Shown piece by piece: positions 47,001 to 61,780 of a stretch of DNA of 64,000 nt. This DNA comes from Onchocerca lupi (taxonomy: Eukaryota > Nematoda > Chromadorea > Rhabditida > Onchocercidae): NCBI GenBank assembly GCA_028564675.1, contig JAOVVO010000338.1, positions 1-64,000 on the forward strand. The letters are read 5' to 3'. Position 1 is the stretch's first letter. Every line of letters begins with the position of its first letter. The notes under the pieces are model-generated. The model did not search any database. It was not told where the DNA came from and saw nothing but the letters and a program-made list of their open reading frames with translations. The translations under genes were made by a program, and so were the position numbers.

Positions 47001-50000
47001 CATTTAAACTATAGTTCAGATTAAGTTAATAATATATAATACATTAATTTGTCCATATATTTATATCATTAGTTCATTTTTTTTCCTTTTTCCTTTTTTT
47101 TTTTTTTTTTTTTTGAACTGAAAACAAACATTTTAAACAAAAGTTAGCTTACATTTGTGATAATGTAACAGGTATTGTAGTAGTTGGTTGACCAGAAATA
47201 GTTACTGGTGTTGTTGCCGATGTATTATCATGCATTACCGATATTGGAGGCGAAATCGATGAATGCGCCGAACCAGCGACCGGACTTTCCTGATTCTCAG
47301 AACCCTGTAAAAAATGAAAAATATATATTTAAACTGTCAAAGAAAACAAAAAAAGAAAAAGAAAAAAAGTGTAATGAAATGATAAACATAAACTACCGAA
47401 TCAATTTTATCGAAATTTTAGCAATATGAAAAGACTAATTAACCATATACACTGAAAGATTAATCAATCTATATTCAATAAATTTAATAATAAAAAATGC
47501 CAGCTTAATTTTTGTCCCCTATATTTTATTTTTCTACGAATCGTTTCTGAAAATTCGAGAAATAATCGATTTCGATATCCGGAATTTTCTCCCTTTAACA
47601 ATAAAATTTTTCATATTTTACGCATAATTTCACATTATTTTTTGAAATGATTTTGATTCATTTTTACAATAAAAAAAAAAAAAAAAAAATTCATTCATAC
47701 ACAAAAGAAACCAGCTTCGTGACACAAAATTGAAAGTCGGTTCAACAATTGTTACTCAAACATTGAAGAACAATCAAAAAAGATTTAAAGAACAACTTGA
47801 CATATCGCAAAAACTAATTGATCAATTCGCTTTTTCCTTTTCTAAAAATTATTGAAAACCGTACACATCATCCTATAAAATCACTACCTCAAATTTCAAA
47901 GTAATCTTCCAAATATTAGCTATAAATGATGAAAAACTTTCTTTAAAATATAAATTTAAAACAGCGAAAAATTCTGCTTAAAATATAAATTATTTTTTTT
48001 TCTTTTTTTTTTATCCAAAATTTGAAAAACTCTTGAATTAAAGTTTCAATGATTTTTCGAAAAAACTTCTCATAAACTAAACATCATTTTTTGTCACAGT
48101 TAATTGAATATGCTCAGAATTCGCGATAATATCCAGTATTTCAACGATATATAATTAAAAGAAACTGATTGAACATAAAGCCGAATCAAACCAGATTTTT
48201 CAAAATCACACCAATATCACAGTAATATTATATTTGTATTTACAATAAAAAAAAAAAAAAAGAAAATAAGAAAAATTTTTTCAGCTTAAAAAAAAACATT
48301 TTTTTTAGTTTGAAAAAAAGAGGAATTTTCAATAAATCAAAGATCTATTAAACTAACAATATTCAGCATAACAATATGTCAGTGTTATTGTGAAAATCAC
48401 ATTTATAATCATAATTGCGTGAACACAATATAATTAGCTTAATTTCAATTTTCAAAATGTTTCAGATTATAAAACTTTTGAAATTTTGCCCCTCAAAAAC
48501 TAACAACAGTATCAGCACTGAAAGATAAAAAAGAAACTTGAAATGTAAATTTATTTAAATATTAAATGTCAATAAAAATATTTCAGAATATCTAAAAAGG
48601 CATAAAATTACGTTAATATATGCAAATTATCGTATTCTATACGGTTTTATGATAAAAAATATTCAGAAATCATAAACATCACCAGTGATAAGCAGAAAAT
48701 TTTAGGAATATTAGAAATGTACAATTTTAGATGAAAACTTAATGATACCAAAATCATTTTAAGATTTTCCCTACTATTTTTGAAACTTTTTTAAAACAAC
48801 TCAAAGTTTCAGTAAAGAAGAGAAAAAAAAAATCATTCTCAATCACTTTTCTTACTAACAAATGAAAACAATTTGCCGCCGATATTCCTCAACTAAAAAT
48901 GTCCTTTTTTGTATGAATGAATGAATGCATTTTCAGAAATTTTCGCAATAAAAATCGAATAATTATTCTTTTGATTCTCTATTTTTTAATTTTATTGTTA
49001 AGTCAAATTTCAAATTTGTCGAGTTCGCGTCGAATTAACGAATTTTCAGTTACATGGCAAAGTATATTGATGTGTATGCGTATGCGTAAACCATATATTT
49101 CAAATAATTGGGAAGTTAAAATTTCAAATAAGTTGATGAAAAAATCATGAATGGATTTGTCAATTTAAACGGAATGAATGCGCTGATATCATAACTAAAA
49201 CATATCACTGATAATCAAACATTTATCTTTAGGATATCATTATGACCATTTTCTAATATACGATTATCTCATTATCAGAATTATCAGAAAAAGAATGTAT
49301 ACTGTAGTAAATGCTCAAATACAATCTTGGATAATAGCACTAGCGTAATTGATGATAAATTAAAAGATAGATACATGTCTCATTTTTGATAAATTGATAG
49401 ATACATGTCTCATTTTTCTTAAAGATAATTATAACTGACATATGAATACACCTTAATTACGGCCACATTTGAAATTCTTTTGTGTTGTAATGAAAAAATG
49501 GCAGAAAAGAAGTATAATAAAATTAAATATATAACGTCATCTTAATGAAATATACAATCATATTGAAAACTCCATGAAGGATGCAAGAAAATAATAGAAA
49601 GAGATAAAGAGAAAAAGAGAAGAAAAAAATTGATTAAGTTTGACCTCGTCACATGTATCATTCATATAATTTTTCGCAAAAGATGTAATAAGTAGTTTAA
49701 AAAAATCAATAATTAATATTGATTTTCATATGTGAAATGTTTATATGAAATGTTATTCCAATAAATCTACCCCTTTCTAATCATTTTTCCAAATTTCCAA
49801 AGAAAAAAAAAGTTGGCAAATTTAATTTTACAACAATTCAATTATAATGGAATTAAGAATATGCCAAATTTAATCGCATTAACCATAAAAAAGTAAAAGA
49901 AAAGATAAAATATTAAAGATCATTATAATCCAAGTGAATAAAGATTTATTAGCAATCACTGTACCTGAAAAACTAATTTCATTTTTGTTTGAATTTTATG

Positions 50001-52660
50001 AAGAAAATATCTCTGATAACTTCTCGCCTAATATCCACTGGGAATTCTACATACTGAATGCTATAAATGGAGCATTCTGATTTGTACTTTTCTGTCACTT
50101 TGTCCAACAGCGGCAACAAAAGAAAGAAAAGAGGTAAAGAGAGATTATCCATAAAATGACAATAGAAAAGATTAAATATTAAGGATCATTATCATCCATT
50201 ACATAAAGATTCATTGATAACAATTATGTTTAAGGGAGATTTCGCAATAAAATATCACTATATTTTAATTTTCATTGTTCAATTTTCGGATAATAATTCG
50301 AACGATGAAAATCGTTAATTTACGTAAAATATTGAGATCTTTTAGTTTTAGCAAAAAATGAACGGACATTACTTTTTTCTTGAAAAAAAAAAGAAAAAAA
50401 ATCTAAATATTTCTCTTTAAACGTTGAGGTAGGTAATGATACTTTTTTCGACTTTAAAACATTGGTGTTAATTAATGAATTTCACTCTCCTTTTTATTCT
50501 TCTTTTTGTTCTTTATCACATATTTAATGATTTTTTTCTCTCATAAAATTTAATAACTTTTTCAAAAAAAAAAAAAAAAAAAAAAAAAAGGAAATAAGAG
50601 ATTTTAACAATTCCGGTACAAGAATTATGAACTTGAAAAATTGAAAGAAAGATGTATCTTTCTTTCAGTTTTTCAAGGTATAGGATATGGTATAGGAAAT
50701 AGTTATTTCGTATGAATTCAATTATAACTAGCATGTAGTTAGTATAAATTTCTTCCCGAAACAAGTTAATGACGAAAATTAATTAAATTTCAAACCATTC
50801 TGGATATGTATCTATCTCAAGCACAAAATATGTATCAAGCTAAATGTCCTAGGAATTCTATCAATTAATTTGGCTAAAACATATATAGCAAATAATATAC
50901 CATCATACCTCAAAGCGTCGATTTTTTTCTTAAGAATTTTCATGAAATTTAACAATAAAAATAGGATTTCAAGAGTTGATAGCTCATCAGTTCTACTTAG
51001 ATAGTTATGGCAATTATTAGCCTATTTGCTTCCTTGTTTATCCATTTAATCTATAAAATTCTATTATACGTCTCTTTTTGAAATCTTGACTATTTTAACA
51101 AGAAAAAAAAAAAAAAAAAAAACTTGTTTCTTACTTGCATGAAAGTATCCACTTTACGTGGTATATCTTCTTCAGCTCCTTGTATATTTCCAACAATATT
51201 CAATGAATCGGCTGAATTCATTATTTTATCGAAATTTTTTCCAGTATCTAAATCTGAAAAAAAATACTGAAATAAACAATGAAATATATGAAATTCTTAT
51301 ACCATATCTGATAAGATACCATATCTTATCAGACTATGTCGTATTGTATTGTAAATATTTATGATATTTAAAATGATGAGAACAATTCCATAAAGTACTT
51401 TCGATTTAGTATCAATGCAATCTAAAATCGATCAAATAGTTTTATTTTATTGCTTCTATAAAATTAATGCAATATCGAAAAATCACAATCATGTGATTTC
51501 AACTATTATTCATATCGCTATTTCTGGCAATTCATAATATCAGTTGTTCTATTATAATACATAACCGTTCTATTGATGAAATTGGAAAACTTTTTATTCA
51601 ATGATACTAGTGAAGAAAATGATAAAACAATGATAACTAATGATAAAAGTTACTTGATAATTTTAGAAAAAAATAAATAAACAATCCAAAGAGTTTCAAA
51701 AAAAAAAGAAAAAAAAGAAAAAAAAATCATGAAAGTACAGAAATTTTCACATGATTAATTTCTCCAAATATATAACCTACAAGTGTAAAATTCCTTCAGT
51801 GATTCTTGCTCTCTTATAAGTTTGTTTCTGAAGACCTTAATTTTCCTTACTATAACTGAACAAGATGTGAAAAGTAATTCAATAAGTCAATAGGTTTAGA
51901 AAAGTAATTCAATAAGATTCAATAAGTTTAAAAAATCGAAAAAAAAAAAGTTGTAAGTTATAACTCACCGAAATGATGATATTTAGGGTAGAAATATTGC
52001 TGTTCCATAAGAAAAGACCAATTAAATTTGAAAAGCATCTCTTCTCTTCCTTTTTTATCCCTTTCTAACGACTTTTTTTTTTTTAATCAAAATTAATTTT
52101 CTATCAATTCAGGTTAAGTAACTCAAAGCTTGACTGATTTTCTTGAAAAGTGATCGAAAGGAATGCAATGACAATAGCAGTAAAAGTAATAATAGCAGTA
52201 GTAATAATACGATAAGAGAGTAGTAGTATGTGTGGTAATAATATGTATTACTGTAATATTTGTGCAAATACAATAATTGATAATTAATCTGTTTAATAAA
52301 ATATTCAAATAATCACCGAAAAATTCTTCAATAAACGAGAAAAACAATACAACCAATGAGTGATTCAGCACTAAATACTAATTTTGCTAATGTAGTTCAG
52401 TAGTTGAGAGATAAAAAAAAAAAGTAGAAACGAAATCATATGAAGTTTAAGCTATGAAAAATAAAGCAAAGAAAAAATGGATAGTATTTCTTAATTTTTC
52501 CAATGTTTGTTCTGTATAGAACAGAAAAGAAGAAAAGCTTTCATTTTTACCTTTTCGAAAATCTTTGAATCATAGCTTATCTATCTGTGTAAACTTAAAT
52601 GATATCTTGGTCATCATTATAAGCTGAATACACAAAAATAAATCTATATAAACTAAGAGA

Positions 52661-52698
<38 letters not shown>

Positions 52699-54919
52699 GT
52701 AGTAGTTTTAAAATAAACAAAATTAGAAAATGATTTAAGATAAAACTAAATGAAAGATATATGAAGAGAAAAATAATAAAATATAAAAATTATATTTCAT
52801 ACAATCATAAATTTTCAACGAAAAAAAAAAGCTATTTCAGGAATACTTCACAAATTTTCAACGATAAAAAGAAAAAGAAAAAAACTATTTTAGGAATATT
52901 TCTTTTTTGAAAATAAAGAACATAGCAGAAACATAAAAACTTATCTTTACATAAAGAGATGATAACTAATGATACAAATGATTGGATGTGCAAGTTTTGA
53001 AGGTTATAAAATTAATGAACATATCGGAGAAAACATATCAATGAAAGAAAGATGGTAGAATGAGAGAAAAGATTAGATTGTTGAAGCAGTCGAAATAAAA
53101 TGAAAAAAAAAAAGAAAAAAAATTTAAATCAAATAAAAAAAAAAAATTTCTACGATCAAAAATGCATTTATGTTTGCACAATAATAATACTGTAATAGAA
53201 GAATACGCTTATATTGTAAATTTTACAAAAATTTAATACTAAAAAAAAATGTATTTCTTATCACTACTTTTTTTTTTCTTTATTACACTTTTCCTTTTCA
53301 TTTTATTCACTTTTCATATATTCCATTCTCTCATTATTTTTTACTACTTTTTATCTGATTCAATTTTTGAATATTCCTTGAGTATTTAACTCAAACTTCA
53401 AACTCCCAAATTTTCTACATTTAACTCACAGTCTCTGTTTCTGATATTTCAAATAATTTACCTATACCTATCATTAAATACAACTAAGTAAATCACGCAT
53501 CCATCACCACTTTTCAAACACTTCAAAACATGAATTCTCTATTAAACAACTTGCGAATTCCGAATTAAAACTATTCTAAAGTTTGAAAAAAAAAAAACAT
53601 TTCCCACTTTTTATTTAACAGTTGAATAACACAGTAATAAATCTATAATTTTGTCGCAGTAAATGTGATCATTTTATTCGAGCAGTGAACATAAAAAAAA
53701 TAAAAATCATTGCTGCCAATGCTACTTTTGCTGCAATAACTACTATTCTTATTCTTACTATAATAAATAAAGATACGCTAAAAAAAAAAAAAAATACTAT
53801 TACAATTAAAAATTATCGTTATTATTATTATTACTATTCAAATAAAAATGACGAATAGTAATAAATACAATTACTATAATAACTACCACATATCATCAAA
53901 GCTACAGATTATAATTACAGTAAACAGGAACGATAAATCCCTTTTCATTTTTCTGGAAACAAAGTTGTTCAGCTAGCTTATCTTAGTTCTTCTTATCAAA
54001 AGAAAAAAAGATAAAACTAAATTGTACAATGTGACAGGTTAAAATAAAAATTGAAAATGTTGGACTGTTGCTCAAGGAAATGTTTTTTAATCTTATAAAG
54101 TACCTTATTTTTAATATTTTCTAGCAATATTTTTTTATTCTTTTAACATAATTATATCACAAATCTTCCATTAACAATATAAGCCCAAATAGAAGAATTT
54201 AATTTATAAGGAAATTTTAAGCTCTTCGAGCCATATACCTATCTTTACACAATAAGATCAACGTAAGGTTAACTGATCATTTAAGAAAATCCAAAAAGTT
54301 TCCGCCTTTGAAATTAAGTTTGTTCTACATAACCAAAGTGAATTTTCATCATTGTTACTGGATCCTTCAATGAAATTCTCTGTTTCGCATCCCCTAAACA
54401 TGTCAAGGACTTTGTTTGAAACAACAAAAAATTGTAACCACTTTCAATGAAAAGAACATGGGAATGATTTCATCGCTCTCGAAAATAAATTTAAATCATG
54501 TATTATTCATTACATTTGGTAACATCATCGAATGCCATGAAAATGATTTATTTAACTTTTTTCAATTGAAAATACATCTTTTTCGTTCTTAATTTTGAAT
54601 TGTGGAAAACAACAAAAATCACTGCGTAATAATGGCAATAATTTTTTTTTTTTAAATTTCCAGTATATATGAAATAGTCTAATCAAAATTTATTCCATGT
54701 CAATTCTTATAAAATCAGCATAATATCTCCGACTTATTTTAGATCTTGCCCATAAAAGACTGATATCTTGGGTGGAACCAAATAATGTAAAATAGTTGCA
54801 ATTTAATAACACCACTGATTTAATTTCAGCAATTCAGTTTTTATCAAGATGATACCAGTGTTTAATTTTAGATGAAAAATAATTCTTCTTTAACCAATTA
54901 TTCTCAAATTCGTCTTTTG

Positions 54920-54955
<36 letters not shown>

Positions 54956-55639
54956 ACGACACTCTTCATATCAACAAATTCCAAAATTTTAAAATAATTA
55001 CATGAATTTTATATAATTATATGAATTCAAATAATTATATGAATTTTGTGCAGCGAAGTTTTTTTTTTTTTTTTTTTGAACTAAATTCTCTTGGTAATTC
55101 ATTTGAGCAACGAAATAATAAATTTATTCCAATAATAATTACTGGGTTCACAGATGTCCATTTATTATTAATCATATAGCTTTATGATCGCTTTAACTGA
55201 ATCTTAATGAATAATTTCGAGATCTAATTATGCTACAGACTATTAGCAATCTTGATAAAACTAATTTCATACAACTGATGTCTAAATCCTGATTTATATA
55301 AATAGAAACGCAACATTTCATACTTTAAAATATTTCAATAACTTATCTAAACATTATTTATCCAATCATTAGTCTACCGTTCACTTAATTTCAAGTAAAA
55401 CACTCATTATTTTATGCCCATTAAAACTTATTTTATTTAATTTAAAATTACTACTATTCATTTAACACTTATTGTTAACTTTCGGCATGTTTCACTACCT
55501 TTGCTTATTCATATTTCTCTGCTTTCAATAAAATGGAAAAACTATCGATAAACAATAGCTTACCTGAAATATTAAGCCTCTGAGGCCTTGTAAACGTTTC
55601 TCCATTACATGATGACGACGGTATTGAAAACTGGAAACT
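36457..55639 (-). CDS. CEP170-like centrosomal/microtubule protein (5' end incomplete)
   Basis: CEP170 proteins bind microtubules at centriole subdistal appendages. Twenty-three exons keep phase: 55639-55564, 51253-51135, 47304-47153, 46330-46149, 45876-45705, 45253-45147, 44944-44760, 44169-44057, 43568-43456, 43335-43224, 42948-42812, 42574-42476, 42054-41985, 41857-41794, 41620-41265, 40178-40155, 39807-39681, 39464-39346, 38436-38364, 37989-37831, 37646-37573, 37100-36956, 36615-36457. With a candidate exon at 63.5 kb they make 1020 codons. Family marks are RTPLFGAAPAWWGE, matching the vertebrate TPLYG.PSWWGDD motif, then STAFTVSFDGEED, matching its FTIEFDD box, in the same order. TAWLRRKDYNPMKAAAEAKK and two C-terminal amphipathic helices (VNGLEKVVQQLTIKC; ESVENLLEMAIEPVKDC) follow. 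The tail is Ser/Pro-rich. The rest is disordered; PPPHPQIIYHPVYYS is unusual. The expected N-terminal FHA domain was not found in the window. Confidence 0.65.
40155..40178 (-). other. 24-nt microexon of the CEP170-like gene
   Basis: Acceptor AAGCAG and donor GTGAGT bound only 24 bases (AVRCRSE plus split codons at both ends). Phase 2 in and phase 2 out match its neighbours exactly (41265 and 39807). The flanking exons would also join in phase without it (both phase 2), so skipping would simply remove eight residues. Confidence 0.7.
40785..40820. repeat. Perfect 12-bp inverted repeat
   Basis: ATCAAGGTATAT (40785-40796) and ATATACCTTGAT (40809-40820) are perfect reverse complements around a 12-base loop that is itself TATA-rich. 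They lie in an intron of the CEP170-like gene. No function is apparent. Confidence 0.85.
47305..51134 (-). other. 3.8-kb intron of CEP170-like gene
   Basis: This stretch is AT-rich with many A/T tracts. I found no exon with both borders in phase and no RNA gene. Short plus-strand frames such as the one near 48.92-49.15 kb are low-complexity. Confidence 0.55.
51254..55563 (-). other. 4.3-kb intron of CEP170-like gene
   Basis: No exon or RNA gene was recognised. It contains a small perfect hairpin (51308-51317 with 51323-51332, CTGATAAGAT arms), a GT microsatellite at 52664-52695, TAATAG-type trinucleotide drift near 52.18-52.25 kb and a run of more than 30 A at about 54.92 kb. Confidence 0.55.
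52664..52695. repeat. (GT)16 microsatellite
   Basis: An uninterrupted GT dinucleotide tract of 32 bases lies inside the CEP170-like intron. GT runs of this length are rare in this A/T-dominated window and are likely polymorphic. Confidence 0.95.
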
Positions 55640-56883
55640 CTGAAATAAAATATATTATATATAGCAATATAAATTATCAATTATTAGAATAACAACAAAT
55701 AAACATTCAACGAAAAACTTTCATATCTCTCGAATCATCGATGTGAACAAAATCATTATTTCTAACTTCAAAAATTGTTATGAATGAAGGTGTCTCATAT
55801 TTAGATGTCCTATTCACCCATTAAAATAAAGATGAAGAAAACTTTTGTAACCCACCGAAATATATCATTTTGCATATCGAAAACTGACATGACACAAACT
55901 TCGAAATTCACCAAAAATACTGACGGTAAAAAGAGAGAGAGAAAAAAAAATTTTATCAAAAACAAGGCACGTGATTTAGTACAAATTTCGGCAATTTGTT
56001 TGAACCAAATAAAACTTGGAATTTAAAGCTTGAAAATTTTTTATCCAAATACATATATTCGAATGAAAAAAAAAAAAAGTTTAATTACGTTAACTATGAA
56101 AAATAATCCATAGTCGAGATATTTTGTTACTATTAATGTTTAAAGGTTTGAAAATAATCTTGCATAAATGTCAGCAAAAATTTGAAAACTGGATAAAATC
56201 TGTCAGATTTATAAAATATGTACAAAAAACTTATGAATTTAAAAACTTGAAAAAAGGATGAACTAAACAAGAATGGAAAAAAAATCTTCACATGTTTTAG
56301 AAAAAGCAAAAACAAAAGTTGCGAAAGAAAATCCAAAATGATTGAAGTCAAAAAAGCATTGTAATTCGATATTATAAATAATTTTATTTAATTTAATCTC
56401 AAATTATAAATAATCTCAAAAAAAAAACCTTGAAATTAGACAATAATTTCTTCCGAAGATTTGATCATTAGGAAATTTAGAACATCCTTAAATCTAAACT
56501 TTAGATTACACAGAAAAGTTTCATGATCTGAATCTATATATCATCGAAGAAATAAATATTATTACAACTTATTCACTTTATCAAATATCATAAATCTTTC
56601 ATTTTTACTTGTTCTTCTTGACTTATATTTAACTAATTATTGCAAACTACACTAGAAGATTGATAAAAAAAAATTCCCATGAAAAGATTTTAAGATAAAA
56701 TTCCCATGAAAAGGTTTTAAAAAGGTGTGTATGTAAATTAGAAATATTAAAATTAGAATAAATTAGAAAATTAGAATTCTAAATTCTAATTTTCTGATTC
56801 ATCCTAATTTTGACTGTACGACATATTCTTGTCTTTTAAGATCACACCAAATTATAATTAAAGCGAAAATATTGATTGAAAAC

Positions 56884-56978
56884 CTCCGTCAGACTCTCCA
56901 AAAATTGCTCCATAGAGACCGTCCCTCCTCCCTCTTTAGCGACTTTTTATGCGGTCCTGGACCAGCTGCGATATGCAA
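56884..56978 (-). other. GC-rich islet, candidate alternative first exon or ncRNA
   Basis: About half of these 95 bases are G or C, in flanks that are mostly A/T. On the minus strand a strong acceptor (TATCTTTCTAG) precedes it and a usable donor (GAG/GTTTTC) ends it. An ATG at 56913 gives MEQFLESLTE and ends in phase 0, which is what exon 55639-55564 needs. The frames upstream contain stops, so it would be a leader plus first coding exon, perhaps trans-spliced. An Sm-site-like AATTTTTGG also occurs, so a small RNA is possible; I could not fold convincing stems around it. Confidence 0.4.
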
Positions 56979-57169
56979 CTAGAAAGATACAACAACTCTA
57001 AACTAAATTATTATTACTAATAAATATTTGGATAGGATTTAAAAAAAAAAAAAAAAAAAGTGGAATGAGAATTGAGTTTCTCTCAATAAAAAAAAGCTAA
57101 ATTTTATAAGAAATGCGAATTAAGTTTGTTTATTTTTTTTAGCAAATTAAGGTGATAAAAAAGGTAAAA

Positions 57170-57470
57170 TTTTAAGTAGAATAAAATATTCGGGAATCGA
57201 ATGAAATAAGAAAAGAATAGGATAAAATTGATTGAATGGAAATGATAAGTTAAAATAAAATTGAATTAAAAAGAATCGATCAAAATGAGTGAGAAGCAAG
57301 TGGAACAGAATAGAGAAGAAAGTAGAAGAATAAAAATAAAATAGAATAGAATGAAGAATAAAGTTAAAAAGAATCAAATTAGAAAAAATAACAGAACGGA
57401 ATAGAATAGAATGGAACGGTAAGAATATAATGGAATAGAACAGAACAGAACAATAATTCTTAACGTATTA
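57170..57470. repeat. Purine-rich GAATA/AGAAT degenerate repeat
   Basis: Pentamer-like GAATA, GAATG and AGAAT units recur with A-rich spacers, for example AATAGAATAGAATGGAACGG, giving a strongly purine-biased plus strand. The open frame on the other strand (Phe/Leu/Ile/Ser only) is an artefact of it. Confidence 0.75.
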
Positions 57471-60400
57471 ACGAAATGAGCTTGAAATGAATTGAATTGG
57501 AATGATTAATTTCTAAGTGGAAAATGAATAGAATGATAAAAAAGAAAAACTGAAAGATTCGTAAATTCAAAATTGAAAAACTGAATTGAAAAATCCGAAC
57601 TGAAAAACTCAAATATTGATTAAAATCACAGAAAAACTCTTTAAGTGATCATGGAAAACCACTCACGAACATTTTGTAGAATTTTCAAGTTCTGAAGCAA
57701 AATATTAGAATTAAAAATCACACATCTTAATTCAAAATATTTAAAATAATTAAAATGGAATTTATTTATTCGAATATAATTATATTTTTAATTTGTTGTT
57801 CTTATACTTTTTTCAAAAGTTTTCAAGATTAATCCAACAATGAACTAATTAGATTTGGATTGTAAATAAAAATTCTAATCAATACAAAAATTCAAATTTA
57901 CTTCTTCATTATTTCCATTTCTTCATTTCCATTATTAAAATACTTATTTTGTGTACCAAAATTTGGTGGAACTAATTTTAAGAAAGTTTAATTTTAAAGA
58001 TCAAAATTATTTTAAATTCCGATGAAAGTTCGAATAAATTCTCGTAAAATCAATTTTTTGAAAAAAAAAAGGGTTAAGAAAAGTTGAAAAAAATTCGCAA
58101 TTTCGTAAAATCAAATTTTTTTTTTGATTTTTTATTTTTTTTTGGAATAAAATCAACTTTTGACTTAATAAATAATAAGTTCTATAAGATAAGTATTTTT
58201 TACACATTTTTACCCTTTTTTTTTTCTTTAAATAAAACACAAACTGCTTTTCAATCGTTTACAATTTAAATGATTAAAAATTTCAATTTCAATTATTTCA
58301 TTCCAAGCAGAAAACTTTTACCTCATCATTTTTCCTTTTTTTTTTTAATTGCCAAAAGAACAAAAATAACAATAAAAAAGAAAGTTTCAACAAAAAAAAA
58401 AAAAAAAGGAAAGGAAAGAATAAGATAAATTTTTCAAAAAAAAAAAAAAAGAACAAAAATGACTAATCATTTTGCTTTTTAATGAAAAAAAAAAAAAATC
58501 CTTTATAAATATTCTGGATAATATGATAAAATTATGATACTAATAAACATTTTATCATAAATTATAAAGCAAAAAAAAAAAAAAAAATTGAAAGAAATTA
58601 AAAATGAAAAATTCAAATTTAAGTTGAGATTAAAATTCAAATTTCATTGGAATAAAATAAAATGATAAATTATATATATGCGATCCATTCAAGCCAAATA
58701 CGATTATCATCTTATCAATATCATTATCAAAATTATTATTTGATTGAAACAATAAAGAAATTAATATTGTGTTTTCTATTTCAAATACAAAATTAAAAGT
58801 GCCAATTTGTAAATTTCATTAAACTAGGGCAAAAATGAATAATTGATGCAAGAATAATAAGAAACATTTATTATCAATCAAAAAAAAAAAAAAAAAGAAA
58901 TATTTTGTAAATAATTTCCAATATTTACATTTCTTTTTTTTATTTATATATTTAAATCAAACAAACATATTATCATACATCGTTCTATATTTGATGATAA
59001 TAATGATAAAATGAAAAATTGTAAAAAAAAAAATAGAAAATTACTGATTTTTTTTTAAACTTCATATCTTTTGTCATTTTATATTTATTTAATATATTTT
59101 ATATCAATATATAACAAAAAAAAGAGGAAAAAATCAATAGTTTATTTCTCTTTTTTTTTTTTAATTTCCTATTTTTTCGAAAAAAATCAATTTTTTTTTC
59201 AAACATTTAATCTTTCATATTTTATATTTATAGAATATTTTATAATCTAATTTATTTCATATTTTTAATTAGAAATATTAGTAAAATACCATGCAATGTA
59301 AGCTTAGTTTTTCGATATTTATTGCAAAAAAAAAAAAAAAGAAAAAGAAAAAAAAGAAAACTAAATAAAAAATTTGAATTAAATTATTTAAAATAATGAT
59401 CTCGAGCATAGCAAAGTTTGATTGGTTGTATAATGACAGAATAAAATTGCGAAAAAAAAACGAAAAATTCGAATTTGATTTTGAATTTTGAATTTTTGAA
59501 TAACTTCTTCGCTAATTATATAAAATTAATTTATGCTTGAATAAATTGCGAATATTTCTTTATTAGGAAATAATTTATTAATGGAAAAATAATTAAGAGA
59601 AAGTTGAAAGGATGAATTTTAGTCATTTTTTTTTCCTTGACAATTAATTTGATAAACAATTTTAATTTATCCAATATTTTATTTTATTTTATTTTACTTT
59701 TTTTATTGTTTTTATAAACGGTAAATGGTATAATTATTACAATTGAACTATTTCTACAAATATTAATCTAATTTTTAAAAAAATAAGATTTTTTTTTTTA
59801 AAAAATAAATGAAAAGATGAAAAAATCAACATTTTATATAATCAATCATATAATTAAATTCGAAAATATTTACATAATGATCATAAAAATGACCTATTTT
59901 TGCATTTTATATTTCGATTATTTCGTATTTTTGTTTTGTTTAATAATTTCATATTTCGTATTATTTCATTTTCTTATTTAAGAATTAATTTTCAATCTAT
60001 TTCGCATTAAATGTTCAATAATTTATATTTTTATATTATTTCATATTTTTTATTTAATAATTATTTTTGTGTTTACTTCAAATTTTTGCTAAAATTTTTC
60101 ATAATATTGTTGAATTCTATTTTACAATTGAGATAAAGATTTTCCGGGATAAAAATTAATTCGTCATGCGAATTTTATGCGAATTTTTCGCAAAAATTCA
60201 TCGCTATGCTATCGTTTTGCAAAATTTTCTCTCCAAAATTGTAAAAAAATATGATATCATATTTATCAGGCGAATGCGAGAAATGTTATCACTCAAATGT
60301 TAAATATAATATTACATTTCAGTTTGAAAGAACGAGATGAAAAAAAAAAAAAAAAATTCCTTTAAAAAAAAAAAAAAAAAAGAAAAATCAAATCTGTCAG

Positions 60401-61072
60401 TTTAAAAATTTTTCTCAATTTCATCATTTTAAAAATTTTCTAGTGATTGAATATTTAATATAACAATTGTTAGTTATGTAGAATGAAAAAAAAAAAAAAG
60501 AAAAAAAAAACTAAAAAGTTTTCAGACAAAAAACTAAAAAAAAAAAAAAGTTTAAGTTTTGTCGAGAAAATTTATAAAATTTTATTTCAATTTTATCTAA
60601 TCATACTTTTTTTTTCTTTTTAATTAAGCAACAAGTGATATTATAAAAGTCAATAAATCTCATTATTTATATAATTTCGTATTCTATGTGTTTTAGCAAA
60701 AATCAAATTTTAATAATTAAAAAAAAAAAGTTCAAAAGATAATCTTGATCAAAATCAATCAAATAAACATCTGATAAGATCTAAGATCATTTGAATAAAA
60801 ACAAAAAAAATGAAAAAATGCCATGTCTAATTGAAAATTTTCAAGATTTTTTAACGGAGTAAAAAATCAATACTTTTAAGATTACAAAATTACTCTTCCA
60901 ATTTTATTTTGATACTATTAATTAAATTAGACTATTAATTAGATCATTAACCATTTTGTTTTTAAGACTAAAATTTTCAAGTTTACAAGCAACTTTGTTG
61001 AAAATTTAAAATGTCAGCACTTAGATTTGATGCAATTTATCAACCAGAAAAATTGCTAAACTTAATGATCGT

Positions 61073-61112
<40 letters not shown>

Positions 61113-61780
61113 AAGTTTCACAAAACACAATATTTTATTTGAATCTTAAACATATAAATAAAAGTTTAATCTTTAAATTTTTCATCCAGAATTTTTTGAT
61201 CAACTTATCATAAATTGATAATCAATACATTTATCTCTTATAAAAATTTAGAATATGATGATCTTCTGAATATAATATTCTTATAAATTTTTCTATTACC
61301 GTATTATAACTTTTTTTTTTAATGATTTTAATTTTTTCAATGGATTTTTTTTTTTTTTTTTGCATGCACGTATCAAATTTTTAACTTACATATTATGCAC
61401 TCTTATCATTTAATCAATAATGATAATAATGATGATAAGATTATTCATTCCATTTGTATGATTTATTTTTAAGAATCATCAGTAGTACAATAATATTTAA
61501 TTTTATATTGGTAAGAAAAAAAAAAGTGGTCAAGATTTATATTTCATTACTATCATTATTGATTAAATGATACGGTAAACAATTTCTTACGATACTTGTT
61601 GTGATAATAAAATTTCTTATGATACGTTATTTTATCAGTGCTTTTAAATTGAATCTTGGAAAACGTTCAAGTTTAAACGTGACTAATAATTCAAAACCAA
61701 AAGTTCGAAATATACAAATATATAAGGGTAGGAGTAAAATCGATTAGAAGATGAATAATTATTGATAATTGACGAAAGGA

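Noticed and set aside
57147..57377. 76-residue minus-strand frame rich in Phe, Leu, Ile
   Set aside because: Artefact of the purine-rich GAATA repeat on the plus strand.
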